Part shown: in pieces, positions 9,901 to 18,591 of the stretch | How the letters are laid out: each line of letters starts with the position of its first letter | Position numbering within the stretch: the first letter of the stretch is position 1 | Assembly (NCBI GenBank): GCA_016790765.1 | Contig: JAEUMZ010000100.1 | Span: 1 to 43,802, forward strand | From: Betaproteobacteria bacterium | Lineage (GTDB): Bacteria; Pseudomonadota; Gammaproteobacteria; Burkholderiales; Usitatibacteraceae | Direction of reading: 5' to 3' | Length of the DNA stretch: 43,802 bases | Program-made: the position numbers and the translations under genes | Notes under the pieces: generated by a model | The model's input: only the letters and a program-made list of their open reading frames with translations | Database searches by the model: none | What the model was told of the DNA's origin: nothing

Positions 9901-12900
9901 TTGCCGAACGCATCCACTTGGCTGACCGTCAGCGTGTTCTCGCCGGCCAACAAATCAATGCCGAGATACTCCCAAGCCTGAGACTGCCTCTCCGCGAACA
10001 CGGCCTTCTTTGCGATGCGGTCATCGGGTACCTGTTTGCCGTTGATCGCGAGTCTTAGCGTAGAACCTGACATGCCCTTGATGCGAACGGCGGTTTGCGT
10101 GTAGGGCAAGACATCCCCATCTTTCAGACCCATGAAGCCAAGGCCATTGTCCAGTTCCGGCAACAACACTTCCAGCGCGATTTCGGGGACTTTGGGACTC
10201 TTGCCAACTTCTGCCTTGGTCACTGGAGCGCTGACGGGTTGCGCCAGCGTTCCGAAGCTCGCGGAGGTCACCGGTGCAACGCGGCTCGCAGGTGCCAATT
10301 CAAGTGCCGCGGCCAATGACCCGCTTGATGGGACGTTTGCAACCGGAGCAGAGTTGCCGACCACTCCGGAGGCCGGAAGGGCCTTCAGATCGGTGCCGAG
10401 GCGCTGCGTGGGATCTGCTTCGAAGCGCTGCTGGAGTCGGCCATCCAACTCGCCATTGGCACCATTGGCCCGCGCCCGGCGTTGCGACAACTCCGCGTTC
10501 AGCGCGGCGCTGCACCCGGCAATTGCGAAGTTTGCACGGTGCAGCTCGCCGGCCTTGAGGTCGACGATCCTACTGTCACCCTTGCCAAGGAACCGATTGC
10601 CGCGTGAATCAAAATCCTGCGGCGTCACGCCGTTGGGCAGTGTGGTGCGATCGATCTTGAGCACATGCGTCCGTGGCAGCAAGCCATAGAAACTGTACTT
10701 GCCCTCGGCATCGGTGATCGCGGCAGTACCGTCTTCGAGAATGATGCGGACGCCTGGCACACCGACTTCCTGCACCTTCAAACCGTCTTGGCGCCCTTGC
10801 GCGCCATCCTGGTCGCAATCGGCAAAAATCTTGCCCAGGATGTATGCACGATCGGTAAACACGCCGCCGGCGACTTGCACCTTGGCGGTGGCCACGTTGG
10901 ACTCGGAATACAGCGTATTGCCCCCTCCCAAACGGTAGCTGGCCACCACGCGGTTGATACCATCGCCTTGCATGGCGCCCGGGCCGATACGCACGCGGTA
11001 GGTGATCAGGACCTGCTGATCGCGCTTCAGGTAGCCCAAATTAAACGACAGACGCGGGCCCGCTCCGCCCGCGGGATCTACGATCGGCTTGCCTTCACGG
11101 CGTGCGCTACCCGCCACATAGGTGAAGCCCGAAGGCAGGCTGTCGGTGAGCAGCACCTCGCTTTGGTCGAGCGCATAGCCGGTCTTGTTGCTCACCGTGA
11201 TGGAGTAGTCGAGCATGTCGCCCATCTCAACGACGGGGCGCGAAGACACTTTCTGCACGAACAGTCCGCCGATCAGGCCGCCATCAACAGGGATGTCCAC
11301 GAGGACCGGCCCGGTTTCCGGTCCTACCCGGAAGGCGCCACCATAAGATCCGCCAGAAGTAGGGCCGGTGGCCAGGATATTTCGTCCGCCCGGCAACTGG
11401 CTGGCTGGCACGCGCGAAACCCAAGTGTAGCCATTGGGCGTGTTCACGATGAGGCAATAGTCTCCAGGTGCGACCAACGGAAACGTGTAGCGCCCATCGG
11501 CTGCCGTGGTGTACGTGCTCGGGGCGGGGACGACTTGCCCGCCCACGAGATCGCTGACGACTGCGGGGGTCGCGGTGCACATCCCGCCGGCCGCTGTCAC
11601 GATGCGGACCGTGGCCCCAGCAACGGGCTGGTTGGTGCTGCTGTCGAAGACCACGCCTGACGGATCAATGAGCGTGACCGTGGTGCTGATTCGCCGGCCG
11701 CAACCCACCAAATCGATTTGGAAGGTTTCGAATGGAACGCCTTCGAGGATCATGTCTCCCGGCACGACAGGTGGCCGCCGGACCATCATCCCCTCGGCCA
11801 CGAAGACGCCCGAGTCAGGGGCAGTTTCGACGGCAATGATCTCTTCGCGCTCACCGTTTGGCCCGGTAATGATGATGGTGCGCCGCTCGATCACCGTCGG
11901 GTCAGCGTTGCAGGACGGCGCCATGGCGCGCAAATACAGCGGTCGGCCGATGAATGCCCAGACGCTTGGGCGATTGAAGCCCGGATCAATGAAACCCGTG
12001 ATTTCGTCGCCGATTTGCGAACCGCCGCTGGATACGACGGTGGTGCGGTCCGTCACGTTGAGCAAGCCGCTTGATCCGCCGTTGATGCGCAGGTCAGTGG
12101 TGTTCGATGATCCCGTTGCAGCCGAGTTGGGCGCGGAGACACGCACGAGCATGACCAGACGCGCGCCGGGCGCCAGGGTGACGGGTACAGATGGTGTGGT
12201 ATCCTGCGGATCGAGCGCACCGGGGGCCGACTGTCCACCCGCCACAGGGTTGTCGATGAATACTTGGGACGTCCAACCTGATTGACTGTTGCCGGTCAGG
12301 TTGGACGGGAACGAAATCGTCTCCGTGCAGTTGCCGACATTCGTAAGCACATGGGCGTACACGATGCTGCCTCCGGGCGCCACACGGCCTGTGTTGCTGG
12401 GCTCCAGGATCACGCGGCAAAGGCTTGCAATGACAGTTACTGTATCGTTGGCCGTTGCGGTGACCAGCGGATTGGAAACGGAGACAGCCGACTTTTGCAC
12501 AGTAAAGGGACCGCCGGAAGTGCCATTCGGCAACTCCGCCTTGACAACGATCTTGTACGATGCCCCAGCTGCGACCACGCCGGTATCTGGCTTTCCGTTG
12601 CCATTGGCATCGCTGAGCGGCGTCACACCATCGGCGCGGAACAGGCGCAGTACGGTTCCGGCCGGATAGGTCGAGCCACCCAGCGAAATGTCAAACGTGT
12701 CGGAGCGGCCGGTGTTGTTCGTCAGGATGTTGTCGAACGTCACCGTCGTGCCTGGCGGTGCAGACGGAATCGTCATTCCGACCAGCGAAATGGACTGCTG
12801 ACCCGCTACCAGGTAGGTGATCGTGTTCGTACGCCGTGGCTTGATGGTCAGGCCGCTCGGTCGCGTGTACACCCACGTCGCCGTGTTCTTGATCTCCGTC

Positions 12901-14306
12901 CCCGCTGCAATACCACTGTCGATGGTGACTTCGAAGTAGATGTTTCCCGTGGCGTTGTTTCCGAGCGTGTCGAAGGACACCTTGATTTCGGTGTCGCTTG
13001 CCGAGTAATTGCCTTGGACACCGTCGAAGGCGAACGTACCAGCAGTATTGCCCAGACGCACCGATTCAGTCGGCGATTTGCCGATCGATTCGATTCGCAA
13101 CGACCCTGGGACCAGCCGCATGCCTTCGGGCAATGCGTCATGGATCGTCACATTTGTCTTCACCGAATTGGGTGCGCCTGAATTTCCGTACCGCAACCCA
13201 ACGGTCAACGGACCATTGGGTGACGGCCCGGATTGGATCGGTGCAAATTTCAGGACAGTCATGTCTGGAGCGTTGACCGTCAGAGGGGGGTTCGCATTGC
13301 ATGCTGGGCTGGCCGGGGGATACGTAACCGTCACCTGTGCAGTTGGATTCACCTCAAACACGATCCGCATGTCCGGCCGCAGGCCGTCATCGACCCAAAT
13401 CCATTCCTCCTCGACATACGCCCATCCCGGCCATGCGATCGGATTGCCGCCAGCATCCACGGCTGCACCGGGCCACAAGAGGCGGCCCGACATCGGCTGA
13501 CCGGTCAGCACGGCCACCACTTCCCCTGTGGATTTCTGCCATGTGACCTTGACGCCGCCACTCGGGCTGAATCCCAGCGCGGTCGCGTTGTAGTCGACAT
13601 ACGGGGTGTCCCTAAAACACACGGGCGTCGCGACTACAGTCAGCGCTGGTTGGACCTCGAGGCACTGATTGACCACCCCGTTGGTCACGCCAACCAAGCC
13701 GGACATCGACAGTGGTCCATTGGTAAAGGCTGCTGGTACGGCGACGCAACTGGGATTTGCCAAGCCGCGGTCGGTGACACCGGTGACCACCACACTACAT
13801 GAAACAGTTCCCGCGGTCATCGACAATCCGCTGACCGAAACTCCGGCAGGTGCACTCAGCGCGACGGCTGCTGCGCAACCCGCCCCAACGACCGTGGCCG
13901 TGGCCCCGGCCGTCAGTTGCAGGCCGGAGGGTAATGTGTCCGTGAAGGCGATGCCGCTTTGAGCCGGGTTGCCTATTGAATTCGCAACCTGAAACGTCAA
14001 TGTTGCGCTGCCACCGATGGTGATCGAACTGGTTGAGAAACTCTTTGACAGAATGGGCAATGGACCGGCGGAGCCCACCGTCACGGTCACAATGTTCGTT
14101 GATGCGCTCTGCGGGTCCACGCCGACAACATAAGAGCTTGTTGCCGTGTTGGAGATCAACGCCCCTGCCGGCGCCGGGGCTGCCACGGCGGGCACACCCA
14201 TCAGAGCCGCGGCAAAGCACATGCACATCGCGCAGGCAAAAGCGAACCCAGCCAAACTCGCGTTGGCGGATTCGTATTGGCTTCGAGCGCGTCTATCCAT
14301 TCTCAT
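6942..14306 (-). CDS. 2454-aa exported protein: DUF11/SdrD_B-like stalk fused to an outer-membrane beta-barrel
   Basis: A signal peptide occupies about residues 1-45. The first DUF11-like module follows (KSFSTSSITIGGSATL), then further DUF11-like modules to about residue 770. A carboxypeptidase-regulatory-like fold lies near 880-1000 (GVVFDSSTNQPVAGATV), another DUF11 module near 1015-1140, and an SdrD_B-like module near 1156 (GKIFADCDQDG, TDAEGKYSFYGL). An Ala/Ser-rich linker and an invasin-like Ig region around 1500 lead into a long stretch of alternating polar and hydrophobic strands from about 1640 (FYPVYGDSS near 1680). This ends at YLRLRYKF near 2410 and reads as an outer-membrane beta-barrel; a polar tail of about 40 residues follows. 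The likely role is a surface protein anchored by its own barrel, possibly a scaffold or secretion partner for the giant protein encoded 4 bp downstream. The start could be ATG 14306 or ATG 14300; neither has a strong ribosome site. Confidence 0.88.
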   Translation of the reverse strand: MRMDRRARSQYESANASLAGFAFACAMCMCFAAALMGVPAVAAPAPAGALISNTATSSYVVGVDPQSASTNIVTVTVGSAGPLPILSKSFSTSSITIGGSATLTFQVANSIGNPAQSGIAFTDTLPSGLQLTAGATATVVGAGCAAAVALSAPAGVSVSGLSMTAGTVSCSVVVTGVTDRGLANPSCVAVPAAFTNGPLSMSGLVGVTNGVVNQCLEVQPALTVVATPVCFRDTPYVDYNATALGFSPSGGVKVTWQKSTGEVVAVLTGQPMSGRLLWPGAAVDAGGNPIAWPGWAYVEEEWIWVDDGLRPDMRIVFEVNPTAQVTVTYPPASPACNANPPLTVNAPDMTVLKFAPIQSGPSPNGPLTVGLRYGNSGAPNSVKTNVTIHDALPEGMRLVPGSLRIESIGKSPTESVRLGNTAGTFAFDGVQGNYSASDTEIKVSFDTLGNNATGNIYFEVTIDSGIAAGTEIKNTATWVYTRPSGLTIKPRRTNTITYLVAGQQSISLVGMTIPSAPPGTTVTFDNILTNNTGRSDTFDISLGGSTYPAGTVLRLFRADGVTPLSDANGNGKPDTGVVAAGASYKIVVKAELPNGTSGGPFTVQKSAVSVSNPLVTATANDTVTVIASLCRVILEPSNTGRVAPGGSIVYAHVLTNVGNCTETISFPSNLTGNSQSGWTSQVFIDNPVAGGQSAPGALDPQDTTPSVPVTLAPGARLVMLVRVSAPNSAATGSSNTTDLRINGGSSGLLNVTDRTTVVSSGGSQIGDEITGFIDPGFNRPSVWAFIGRPLYLRAMAPSCNADPTVIERRTIIITGPNGEREEIIAVETAPDSGVFVAEGMMVRRPPVVPGDMILEGVPFETFQIDLVGCGRRISTTVTLIDPSGVVFDSSTNQPVAGATVRIVTAAGGMCTATPAVVSDLVGGQVVPAPSTYTTAADGRYTFPLVAPGDYCLIVNTPNGYTWVSRVPASQLPGGRNILATGPTSGGSYGGAFRVGPETGPVLVDIPVDGGLIGGLFVQKVSSRPVVEMGDMLDYSITVSNKTGYALDQSEVLLTDSLPSGFTYVAGSARREGKPIVDPAGGAGPRLSFNLGYLKRDQQVLITYRVRIGPGAMQGDGINRVVASYRLGGGNTLYSESNVATAKVQVAGGVFTDRAYILGKIFADCDQDGAQGRQDGLKVQEVGVPGVRIILEDGTAAITDAEGKYSFYGLLPRTHVLKIDRTTLPNGVTPQDFDSRGNRFLGKGDSRIVDLKAGELHRANFAIAGCSAALNAELSQRRARANGANGELDGRLQQRFEADPTQRLGTDLKALPASGVVGNSAPVANVPSSGSLAAALELAPASRVAPVTSASFGTLAQPVSAPVTKAEVGKSPKVPEIALEVLLPELDNGLGFMGLKDGDVLPYTQTAVRIKGMSGSTLRLAINGKQVPDDRIAKKAVFAERQSQAWEYLGIDLLAGENTLTVSQVDAFGNPRGEQSIKVRAPGSLGVIELTLVPGPKGEAIADGKTAVRVAARVSDRFGTPISARMALTLESSAGRFNVEDLNPTEPGLQTFIENGHAEFELIPPPDPVQALVRVASGEIRGEAKVDFLPDLRDLVAAGVIEGILNLRKLDVRGIDTVRVQDAFEQEITHLSRSWNAGKHDAGVRAAMFIKGKVKGEYLLTLAFDSDKNTRERLFRDIQPDEFYPVYGDSSVRTFDAQSTGRFYVRVDHRKSYLLYGDFNTSQSSEARKLSNYSRSLTGAKSHFENARVSASVFASRDTTRQIVDEFPANGTSGPFALTRARGLINSEKIEILTRDRSQPALVVRSQPLARFADYEIEPLTGRILLKAPVPSLDEALNPNFLRITYEIDQGGDAFWVGGAEVQFKATDRVELGAVAIEDRNPMDKFRLLGVNAIAKLADRTFLVAEIARTQREKTANGIDLGEKEGTAKRVELRHASTDLEATFYAGRADKEFDNPSAALSAGREEAGGRLSYRLDEKTRLKGELLHTEDTASGSKRDGALLVIERALGDRLRVEAGVRHARDTQTVQSVNGAQVPKELTAIRVRVGGDLPGVQDATAYLEAEVDASDSQRKIAAVGGDYKLGNAGRLYARHEFISSLTGPYGLNNQQRQNATVLGLNTEYMKDGSLFSEYRVRDAISGGDAEAALGLRNLWTLSEGLRLQTGFERVHAMSGSGNGESSALTFGLDYTANPIWKGSARLELRDGKSSDSILATVAAAAKLSKDWTLLARNSYSLVKNKGSLTGEVEQERAQAGVAYRDTDSDVWNGLARVEHRNEKDDSQPALKLKRSVDIVSIHANWQPRRPFTFTGRYAAKWVKENSNGTGTRSRGQLIGTRAIWDIAPRWDASVQISTLLGGAHSKSYSAGVELGYMVMENLWLSAGYNFVGYRDDDLSSGEHTSKGMYLRLRYKFDEDLFGGLRGNINPAKGAGEFSGRDSPLANQSRDTMQEVADPSDRP

Positions 14307-14403
14307 ATGTCAAGAAATGTACCCGCTCCCAATGAAAGCGAATGCGAAAAAGCTCACCATTCAGCGCATGGACACAATCGTTTTCAGTCCGCAGATGCGC
14401 CAA

Positions 14404-14423
14404 CGGGAGGGTCTCCCCTCCCG
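14404..14423 (-). terminator. hairpin between the 993-aa and 2454-aa genes
   Basis: A perfect 8-bp stem (CGGGAGGG/CCCTCCCG) with a 4-nt TCTC loop sits in the 157-bp gap between two co-directional genes. There is no T-run after it on the minus strand, so it may be a partial terminator or an RNA-stability hairpin that sets the ratio of the two proteins, rather than a full stop. Confidence 0.4.
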
Positions 14424-14463
14424 CTGAGTTCTCGGGCCGATTCACAGTGTTCAGGATTTGGTA

Positions 14464-17445
14464 TCAGATGTCGTTGATCTTCACGCAGAACTGCAAGGTA
14501 AATGAGGTCGCGGGTGGCAGCGGTGTCGTGGTCAGCGGCGAGGAGGCTGCCGTCACCATACCCGTATAGCCGGTTGCATAGGGGCCGCCGGTGAGGGCGA
14601 TCGGGCCTGTCACCGCTGGCGCGCCGCAGCCCGTGTCGAGCGCGGTATGGGCCGGCACCAGATCGGATACGTTAATGTTGGTGATGTTGGCCGCGGTCGT
14701 GTTGGTGCCCACGATCAAGTAAGAGATACATCGCCCTGGAACCGTATTGGCGCTCGCGGCAATTGCCATATTGCTCCAAGGCGCGTTTGGCACCCCCATG
14801 GTCAAGGTCACCGCGGGCGTCGTGGTGCAGGATCCCGTGCCCGCCGGCAGTTGCTGGTACTTGTCCAGCTTCAAGCCATCGGTCAGCGTGGTGGTGTCAT
14901 TGGCCGAAGCCGTGCTGCCACCTGCGTTGTAGGTGGCAGTCAATGTGGTCACGTTGGGCGGGCTGCCTGCCATCGCCGGTGCATTCACACGGACGAATAC
15001 GGTCTGCGAGCCGTTGGGCGGCAACATGAAGGTGGTCATGCCAACTGCGATCGGCGTGTCGGTCCCGATGTCCAGCATGCCGTTCATGTTGGTATCGACG
15101 TACGCCGTGGTACTCCAAGCGTAGGTTGGCACCTGGCTGTTGGTCAGGAAGCCCGCCGTCGGGAAAGTGATGGACTCGCTGACGTTGCCACTGTTGGTGA
15201 CTGCGTGGGTGTAGGTCACCGCGCCGCCCGGCACCGTGCTTTGGGCACCGTTGGGCGTGATCGTCACACTGTGTACAGGTTGAACGGTGATCTGGTCACG
15301 TTTGGTGTCGAACACCGTGTTGTCGGATTGCTGCTCGGCACGGAATTGCAAAACGTAGTTCCCCGGCGGGGCCAAGGTCGGCGTTCCCATGGCACTGGAA
15401 TTGGTCGAAGGCACCACCACTTCCGCGCAGATCAACCTGTTGCCCGCCGGTGCGATGGGCACTGCGCCCGTGGAGGTCACCGTACCGCCGACCGTCGTGC
15501 AATTGCCCAAGCCGCCATCATCGCGGAACGCAATGGTCCAACCTGCTGGTGGGGTCGACAGGCCCACGCCCACCGGCACCGACACGAAGGTGCCGCTCAG
15601 GTTGTAGATCTGGGCCACCGTACTGGTGTTGTTGACATGGAGACGGAAGCGCGTGGTGGTGCTTGCTGCAACCGCCGGCGTCACCGAGTTGGAGGTGATC
15701 ACGGACAGATTGTCCGGACCCAGGCCGTCTGCCACGACGGCACCGCCAACCACGGAGACATTGTTCGTCAGGTCCACCGTGGCCGCCGCGATTGCATTCA
15801 GGCGGTTCGGCACCGATTCGGTGACCGTTGGATTCACGGATGAAGTCGCACCGACAAGCACTTGGAAACCGTTTCCGCCATTGTTGCCCGCCGGCGCACC
15901 CGCAGGGATGGTCGCCGTGATCACAATCGGCAGGCCGCAACGCGCCGGCATCGAAGTGCTGGCAATGTAGGGCGCCGGGCAGGTCATGCCGCTCGGCATC
16001 GGGATTGGACCCGTGTCCGGGGTGGAATTCATGTTGCTGTCGAGCAACGTGGTCATTCCGCCTGCAGCCAGGATCTGGAATGTGGTGCCCACCGGGAACG
16101 TACATTGACCCAACATGGCGTTGTTCGTGACCGCACAACCGGAACCGTTCAACGGCGTATTGAGCAGCGCGATGTCGAAGGTGTCGACCCCGTTTCCGGT
16201 ATTCCAGATGTAATCGGTCCAGGAAATCGTTTGGCCTGCCCCTGCGCCCGCGACGGTGACCGGTTCGGCGTCGGTCGCGCCCGTCGTGCTCGACGATCCA
16301 TTGGCCACGACCCCGGCGACCGGCAACACCGAGTAAAGCACGCTATTGGTGTTGGTGGATGGCACCATGACGGTCTGGTTCATCATGGTGACGGCATTGA
16401 AATAGGTGTAGGAATACTGGTAGGACGCAGTATTCGTGGTCACCGCCTGGTTGCCCGGCACCGTCACCGCCAGATTCGGCGCAATGGTGATTTGGAAGTA
16501 CAGGTTTCCAGAAGTCGAACCGGATACCGCGGTCACCGTAGCCGCAATAGTGCCGCTCACCGCCATGGCCGGTGCCGAATAGGTGATCCCCACCGGATCG
16601 CCGCCTGCCGCGTCGGTCAGCACCGACATGCCGCTGCCACTCCAACGGCCGGATCCCGGCACATACAGCCATCCACTCGGCAACACGTCCGTGATCTGCA
16701 CGTTGTCACCCTGCACGGTACCACTGTTGACGTAGTCCAGAATCACATACAGCGGGCCGGCGTTGGGGCTGGGCCCGGAAGGCACCGGCGTGTATCCCGG
16801 TGGAGGCACACTGGAAAGCCTCTTGGCGACTGTGATCGAGGCGACCGCAATCGTGGTGGTATCGGTTTGGCTCTGGGTGTTCGCGGTAGGTGCATTGGTG
16901 TCGGTTGCCGATACGATGATCGTGCCCTGCTGTCCCACCGTCGCGCCAACAGGCGTCGTGCCGCACACCACAAAATTGAAAGCTGCGCCGGCTGCCAACG
17001 GACCGGACGCGGTGATCGCAGAGCCATTGTCCGGGGCACCGTTCTGGTCCGCATCGAGGTAATAGGCCAGTGATGTATGCGCAAACATTCCACCTGTCGT
17101 TGGCGCGTTCAGGGCATAGGTGTCGCTGCCGTTTCCGGTGTTGGTGACCGTGTGCGGGTAGCACACCTGCTGGTTTGGCGAGGCCGATTTCATTCCGCTT
17201 TGGGTCAGCAGGAAGCTCTTCACCTGCGCCACCGTGGTTTGCACGGTGTTCGAAGTCGACGTGCGCGTCGTGGCCGTACTGTCCACGTAGGTCGCTGACG
17301 CTTGGTTGCCGATCACCGAATTGGCCGGAGCCATTGCCGCAAAGGCCTGGCTGCCCAAAATCAGGAGCCCAAGACTGAGCAAAACAAGAAGCAACACCTG
17401 GATTGCGCGATTGCGCATCGGTTGCGGTGTCGAGAGGGTTTTCAT
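14464..17445 (-). CDS. secreted DUF11-domain protein, 993 aa
   Basis: The start is placed at ATG 17445, which has GGAG about 9 nt upstream; the frame also stays open further upstream to 17529 without a comparable site. A signal peptide is clear (basic start, then a Leu-rich core at residues 16-31, AFA|AM near 36/37). The mature protein opens with NSVIGNQASATYVDS and SNTVQTTV, a pattern shared with the mature start of the next gene (ISNTATSSYVVG, STNIVTVTV). Several DUF11-like modules follow, recognisable by repeated HTVTNTGNGSDTY, NTGNGVDTF and HAVTNSGNVSE motifs. No barrel, lipobox, LPXTG or hydrophobic C-terminal anchor is visible; the chain ends in a beta-rich module (LQFCVKINDI). It is probably periplasmic or extracellular and acts with the larger proteins downstream. 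The exact function is unknown. Confidence 0.85.
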   Translation of the reverse strand: MKTLSTPQPMRNRAIQVLLLVLLSLGLLILGSQAFAAMAPANSVIGNQASATYVDSTATTRTSTSNTVQTTVAQVKSFLLTQSGMKSASPNQQVCYPHTVTNTGNGSDTYALNAPTTGGMFAHTSLAYYLDADQNGAPDNGSAITASGPLAAGAAFNFVVCGTTPVGATVGQQGTIIVSATDTNAPTANTQSQTDTTTIAVASITVAKRLSSVPPPGYTPVPSGPSPNAGPLYVILDYVNSGTVQGDNVQITDVLPSGWLYVPGSGRWSGSGMSVLTDAAGGDPVGITYSAPAMAVSGTIAATVTAVSGSTSGNLYFQITIAPNLAVTVPGNQAVTTNTASYQYSYTYFNAVTMMNQTVMVPSTNTNSVLYSVLPVAGVVANGSSSTTGATDAEPVTVAGAGAGQTISWTDYIWNTGNGVDTFDIALLNTPLNGSGCAVTNNAMLGQCTFPVGTTFQILAAGGMTTLLDSNMNSTPDTGPIPMPSGMTCPAPYIASTSMPARCGLPIVITATIPAGAPAGNNGGNGFQVLVGATSSVNPTVTESVPNRLNAIAAATVDLTNNVSVVGGAVVADGLGPDNLSVITSNSVTPAVAASTTTRFRLHVNNTSTVAQIYNLSGTFVSVPVGVGLSTPPAGWTIAFRDDGGLGNCTTVGGTVTSTGAVPIAPAGNRLICAEVVVPSTNSSAMGTPTLAPPGNYVLQFRAEQQSDNTVFDTKRDQITVQPVHSVTITPNGAQSTVPGGAVTYTHAVTNSGNVSESITFPTAGFLTNSQVPTYAWSTTAYVDTNMNGMLDIGTDTPIAVGMTTFMLPPNGSQTVFVRVNAPAMAGSPPNVTTLTATYNAGGSTASANDTTTLTDGLKLDKYQQLPAGTGSCTTTPAVTLTMGVPNAPWSNMAIAASANTVPGRCISYLIVGTNTTAANITNINVSDLVPAHTALDTGCGAPAVTGPIALTGGPYATGYTGMVTAASSPLTTTPLPPATSFTLQFCVKINDI

Positions 17446-17530
17446 GGTGAGGGCTCCGAAGTGAACGACAACCTTTGGGTTGTTTCCTGGAATCAGAAAA
17501 TTTGCGGACGACGGCAACGCTGTCAACATC

Positions 17531-18082
17531 TCATTTTTGGGCAGTCACCGGAGATCCCGGCACACCATCGGACAGCTTGAACCGCGCCGAATAGCCTTGC
17601 GATTTGCCAGCACCGATCTCACCCGGATACCAGCGCAAATAGCGGTACTCGCTCAATGGCACAAGCTGCTCGAGCTCGACGCCATTGGCCTGCCGCACTT
17701 TGCGCCTCAAAGGCATATCGGAAAACGTCCGGCCGTCTGTGCTCGCCTTGGCATTGCCCGGATTGACACTGCCGAGGATCAACTCCGTGTTGGGTGGCAC
17801 CGGCAACATGGGCACGAAGTCCTTCAGTGCACTACCTGACGTATTCCTGTAGGTCGCGAGATCCTCGATCACATCACCCGGTTTGGCGACATCGGCCTTT
17901 TTCGACACTTCCTTGCCGTTTTCAATCACGACCTTTGAGCGCGAAAGCGTGATCTCCAACGGATTTGAACTTCCCGCCTGGGATTTCTGGGCGAAGCCGG
18001 GCATCCCGAGTGTGATCAACACTGGCCCGTAGCGCAGCAGCCGCCCTACTGTGTGGATGCGCTTCAAGGTTTCATCACGCAT
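17531..18082 (-). CDS. small exported protein with one DUF11-like domain, 183 aa
   Basis: This is the first gene of the minus-strand exported-protein operon, 85 bp upstream of the 993-aa gene. A signal sequence is likely (basic start, hydrophobic core around residues 18-28, GFA|Q). The mature region (KPGDVIEDLATYRNTSG, PVPPNTELILGS) resembles a single DUF11-type domain: the PGD...Y.NTS pattern corresponds to the PGD-TYTITV-N core of longer family members. There is no repeat, barrel or anchor. The start could be ATG 18082 (chosen because the signal peptide then has a normal length) or an upstream in-frame start as far as 18139; none has a convincing ribosome site. A periplasmic chaperone or minor subunit for the large proteins is possible but is inference only. 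Confidence 0.72.
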   Translation of the reverse strand: MRDETLKRIHTVGRLLRYGPVLITLGMPGFAQKSQAGSSNPLEITLSRSKVVIENGKEVSKKADVAKPGDVIEDLATYRNTSGSALKDFVPMLPVPPNTELILGSVNPGNAKASTDGRTFSDMPLRRKVRQANGVELEQLVPLSEYRYLRWYPGEIGAGKSQGYSARFKLSDGVPGSPVTAQK

Positions 18083-18468
18083 GTATCGGCCCATCAAGAA
18101 AAGTACAGTCCACCACGAGTGTGTGACGAGATAAACCACAAATCAATGATTAAAATCACACAGTTACGGCGACTTTATCAGTAAACCCCCTAGGAACGTG
18201 GATTTTGAGGGGTGTCGCGCTTGCTGCTTCAACCATGCAACAAGCCGTTTCGCGTTCCCAATCATAAGTTGCCCTAGCTATTGGGATTGCAAACTTTGGA
18301 TTCGCAATGGCGTCTTCAGGGTCTGAAACTGATCAGCGCTCGGATGAACGACAGGATCGCAGTAGCACGGCTGCCACCATGCGACGAGTCATCGGGTCGC
18401 GTAGGGCCGTGCGATATCGTCATCCGCGGTGAGCCGCTATAATTGACGTCCATGCGGCAACACCATCC
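18083..18468. other. intergenic region between the exported-protein operon and tRNA-Ser
   Basis: This stretch of about 390 bp has no credible gene. It should hold the promoter of the leftward DUF11 operon and that of the rightward tRNA. An AT-rich patch near 18140-18160 contains TGATT-AA-AATCA arms (18146-18157), a possible operator for the leftward operon. No clear sigma70 pair was found for that direction. TATAAT at 18438-18443 serves the tRNA. Confidence 0.5.
18438..18443 (+). promoter_or_regulatory. -10 box of tRNA-Ser(CGA)
   Basis: A perfect TATAAT lies 25 bp upstream of the tRNA 5' end. No good -35 hexamer is visible at 16-18 bp spacing. Confidence 0.55.
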
Positions 18469-18559
18469 GGAAAGGTGGCAGAGTGGTCGAATGCACCGGA
18501 CTCGAAATCCGGCATACGTGCATAACGTATCGTGGGTTCGAATCCCACCCTTTCCGCCA
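18469..18559 (+). tRNA. tRNA-Ser, anticodon CGA
   Basis: The acceptor stem GGAAAGG/CCTTTCC is followed by discriminator G and encoded CCA. The anticodon arm CCGGA-CTCGAAA-TCCGG gives anticodon CGA (reads UCG). A long variable arm typical of serine tRNAs and a GGTTCGAATCC T-arm are present. Length is 91 nt including CCA. Confidence 0.96.
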
Positions 18560-18564
18560 CGATC

Positions 18565-18591
18565 AAAACGGCCCGCCTAGCGGGCCGTTTT
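18565..18591 (+). terminator. rho-independent terminator after tRNA-Ser(CGA)
   Basis: A 12-bp perfect stem (AAAACGGCCCGC/GCGGGCCGTTTT) with a CTA loop starts 5 bp after the CCA end. It is flanked by an A-run and a T-run, so it could work in both directions. Confidence 0.9.
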
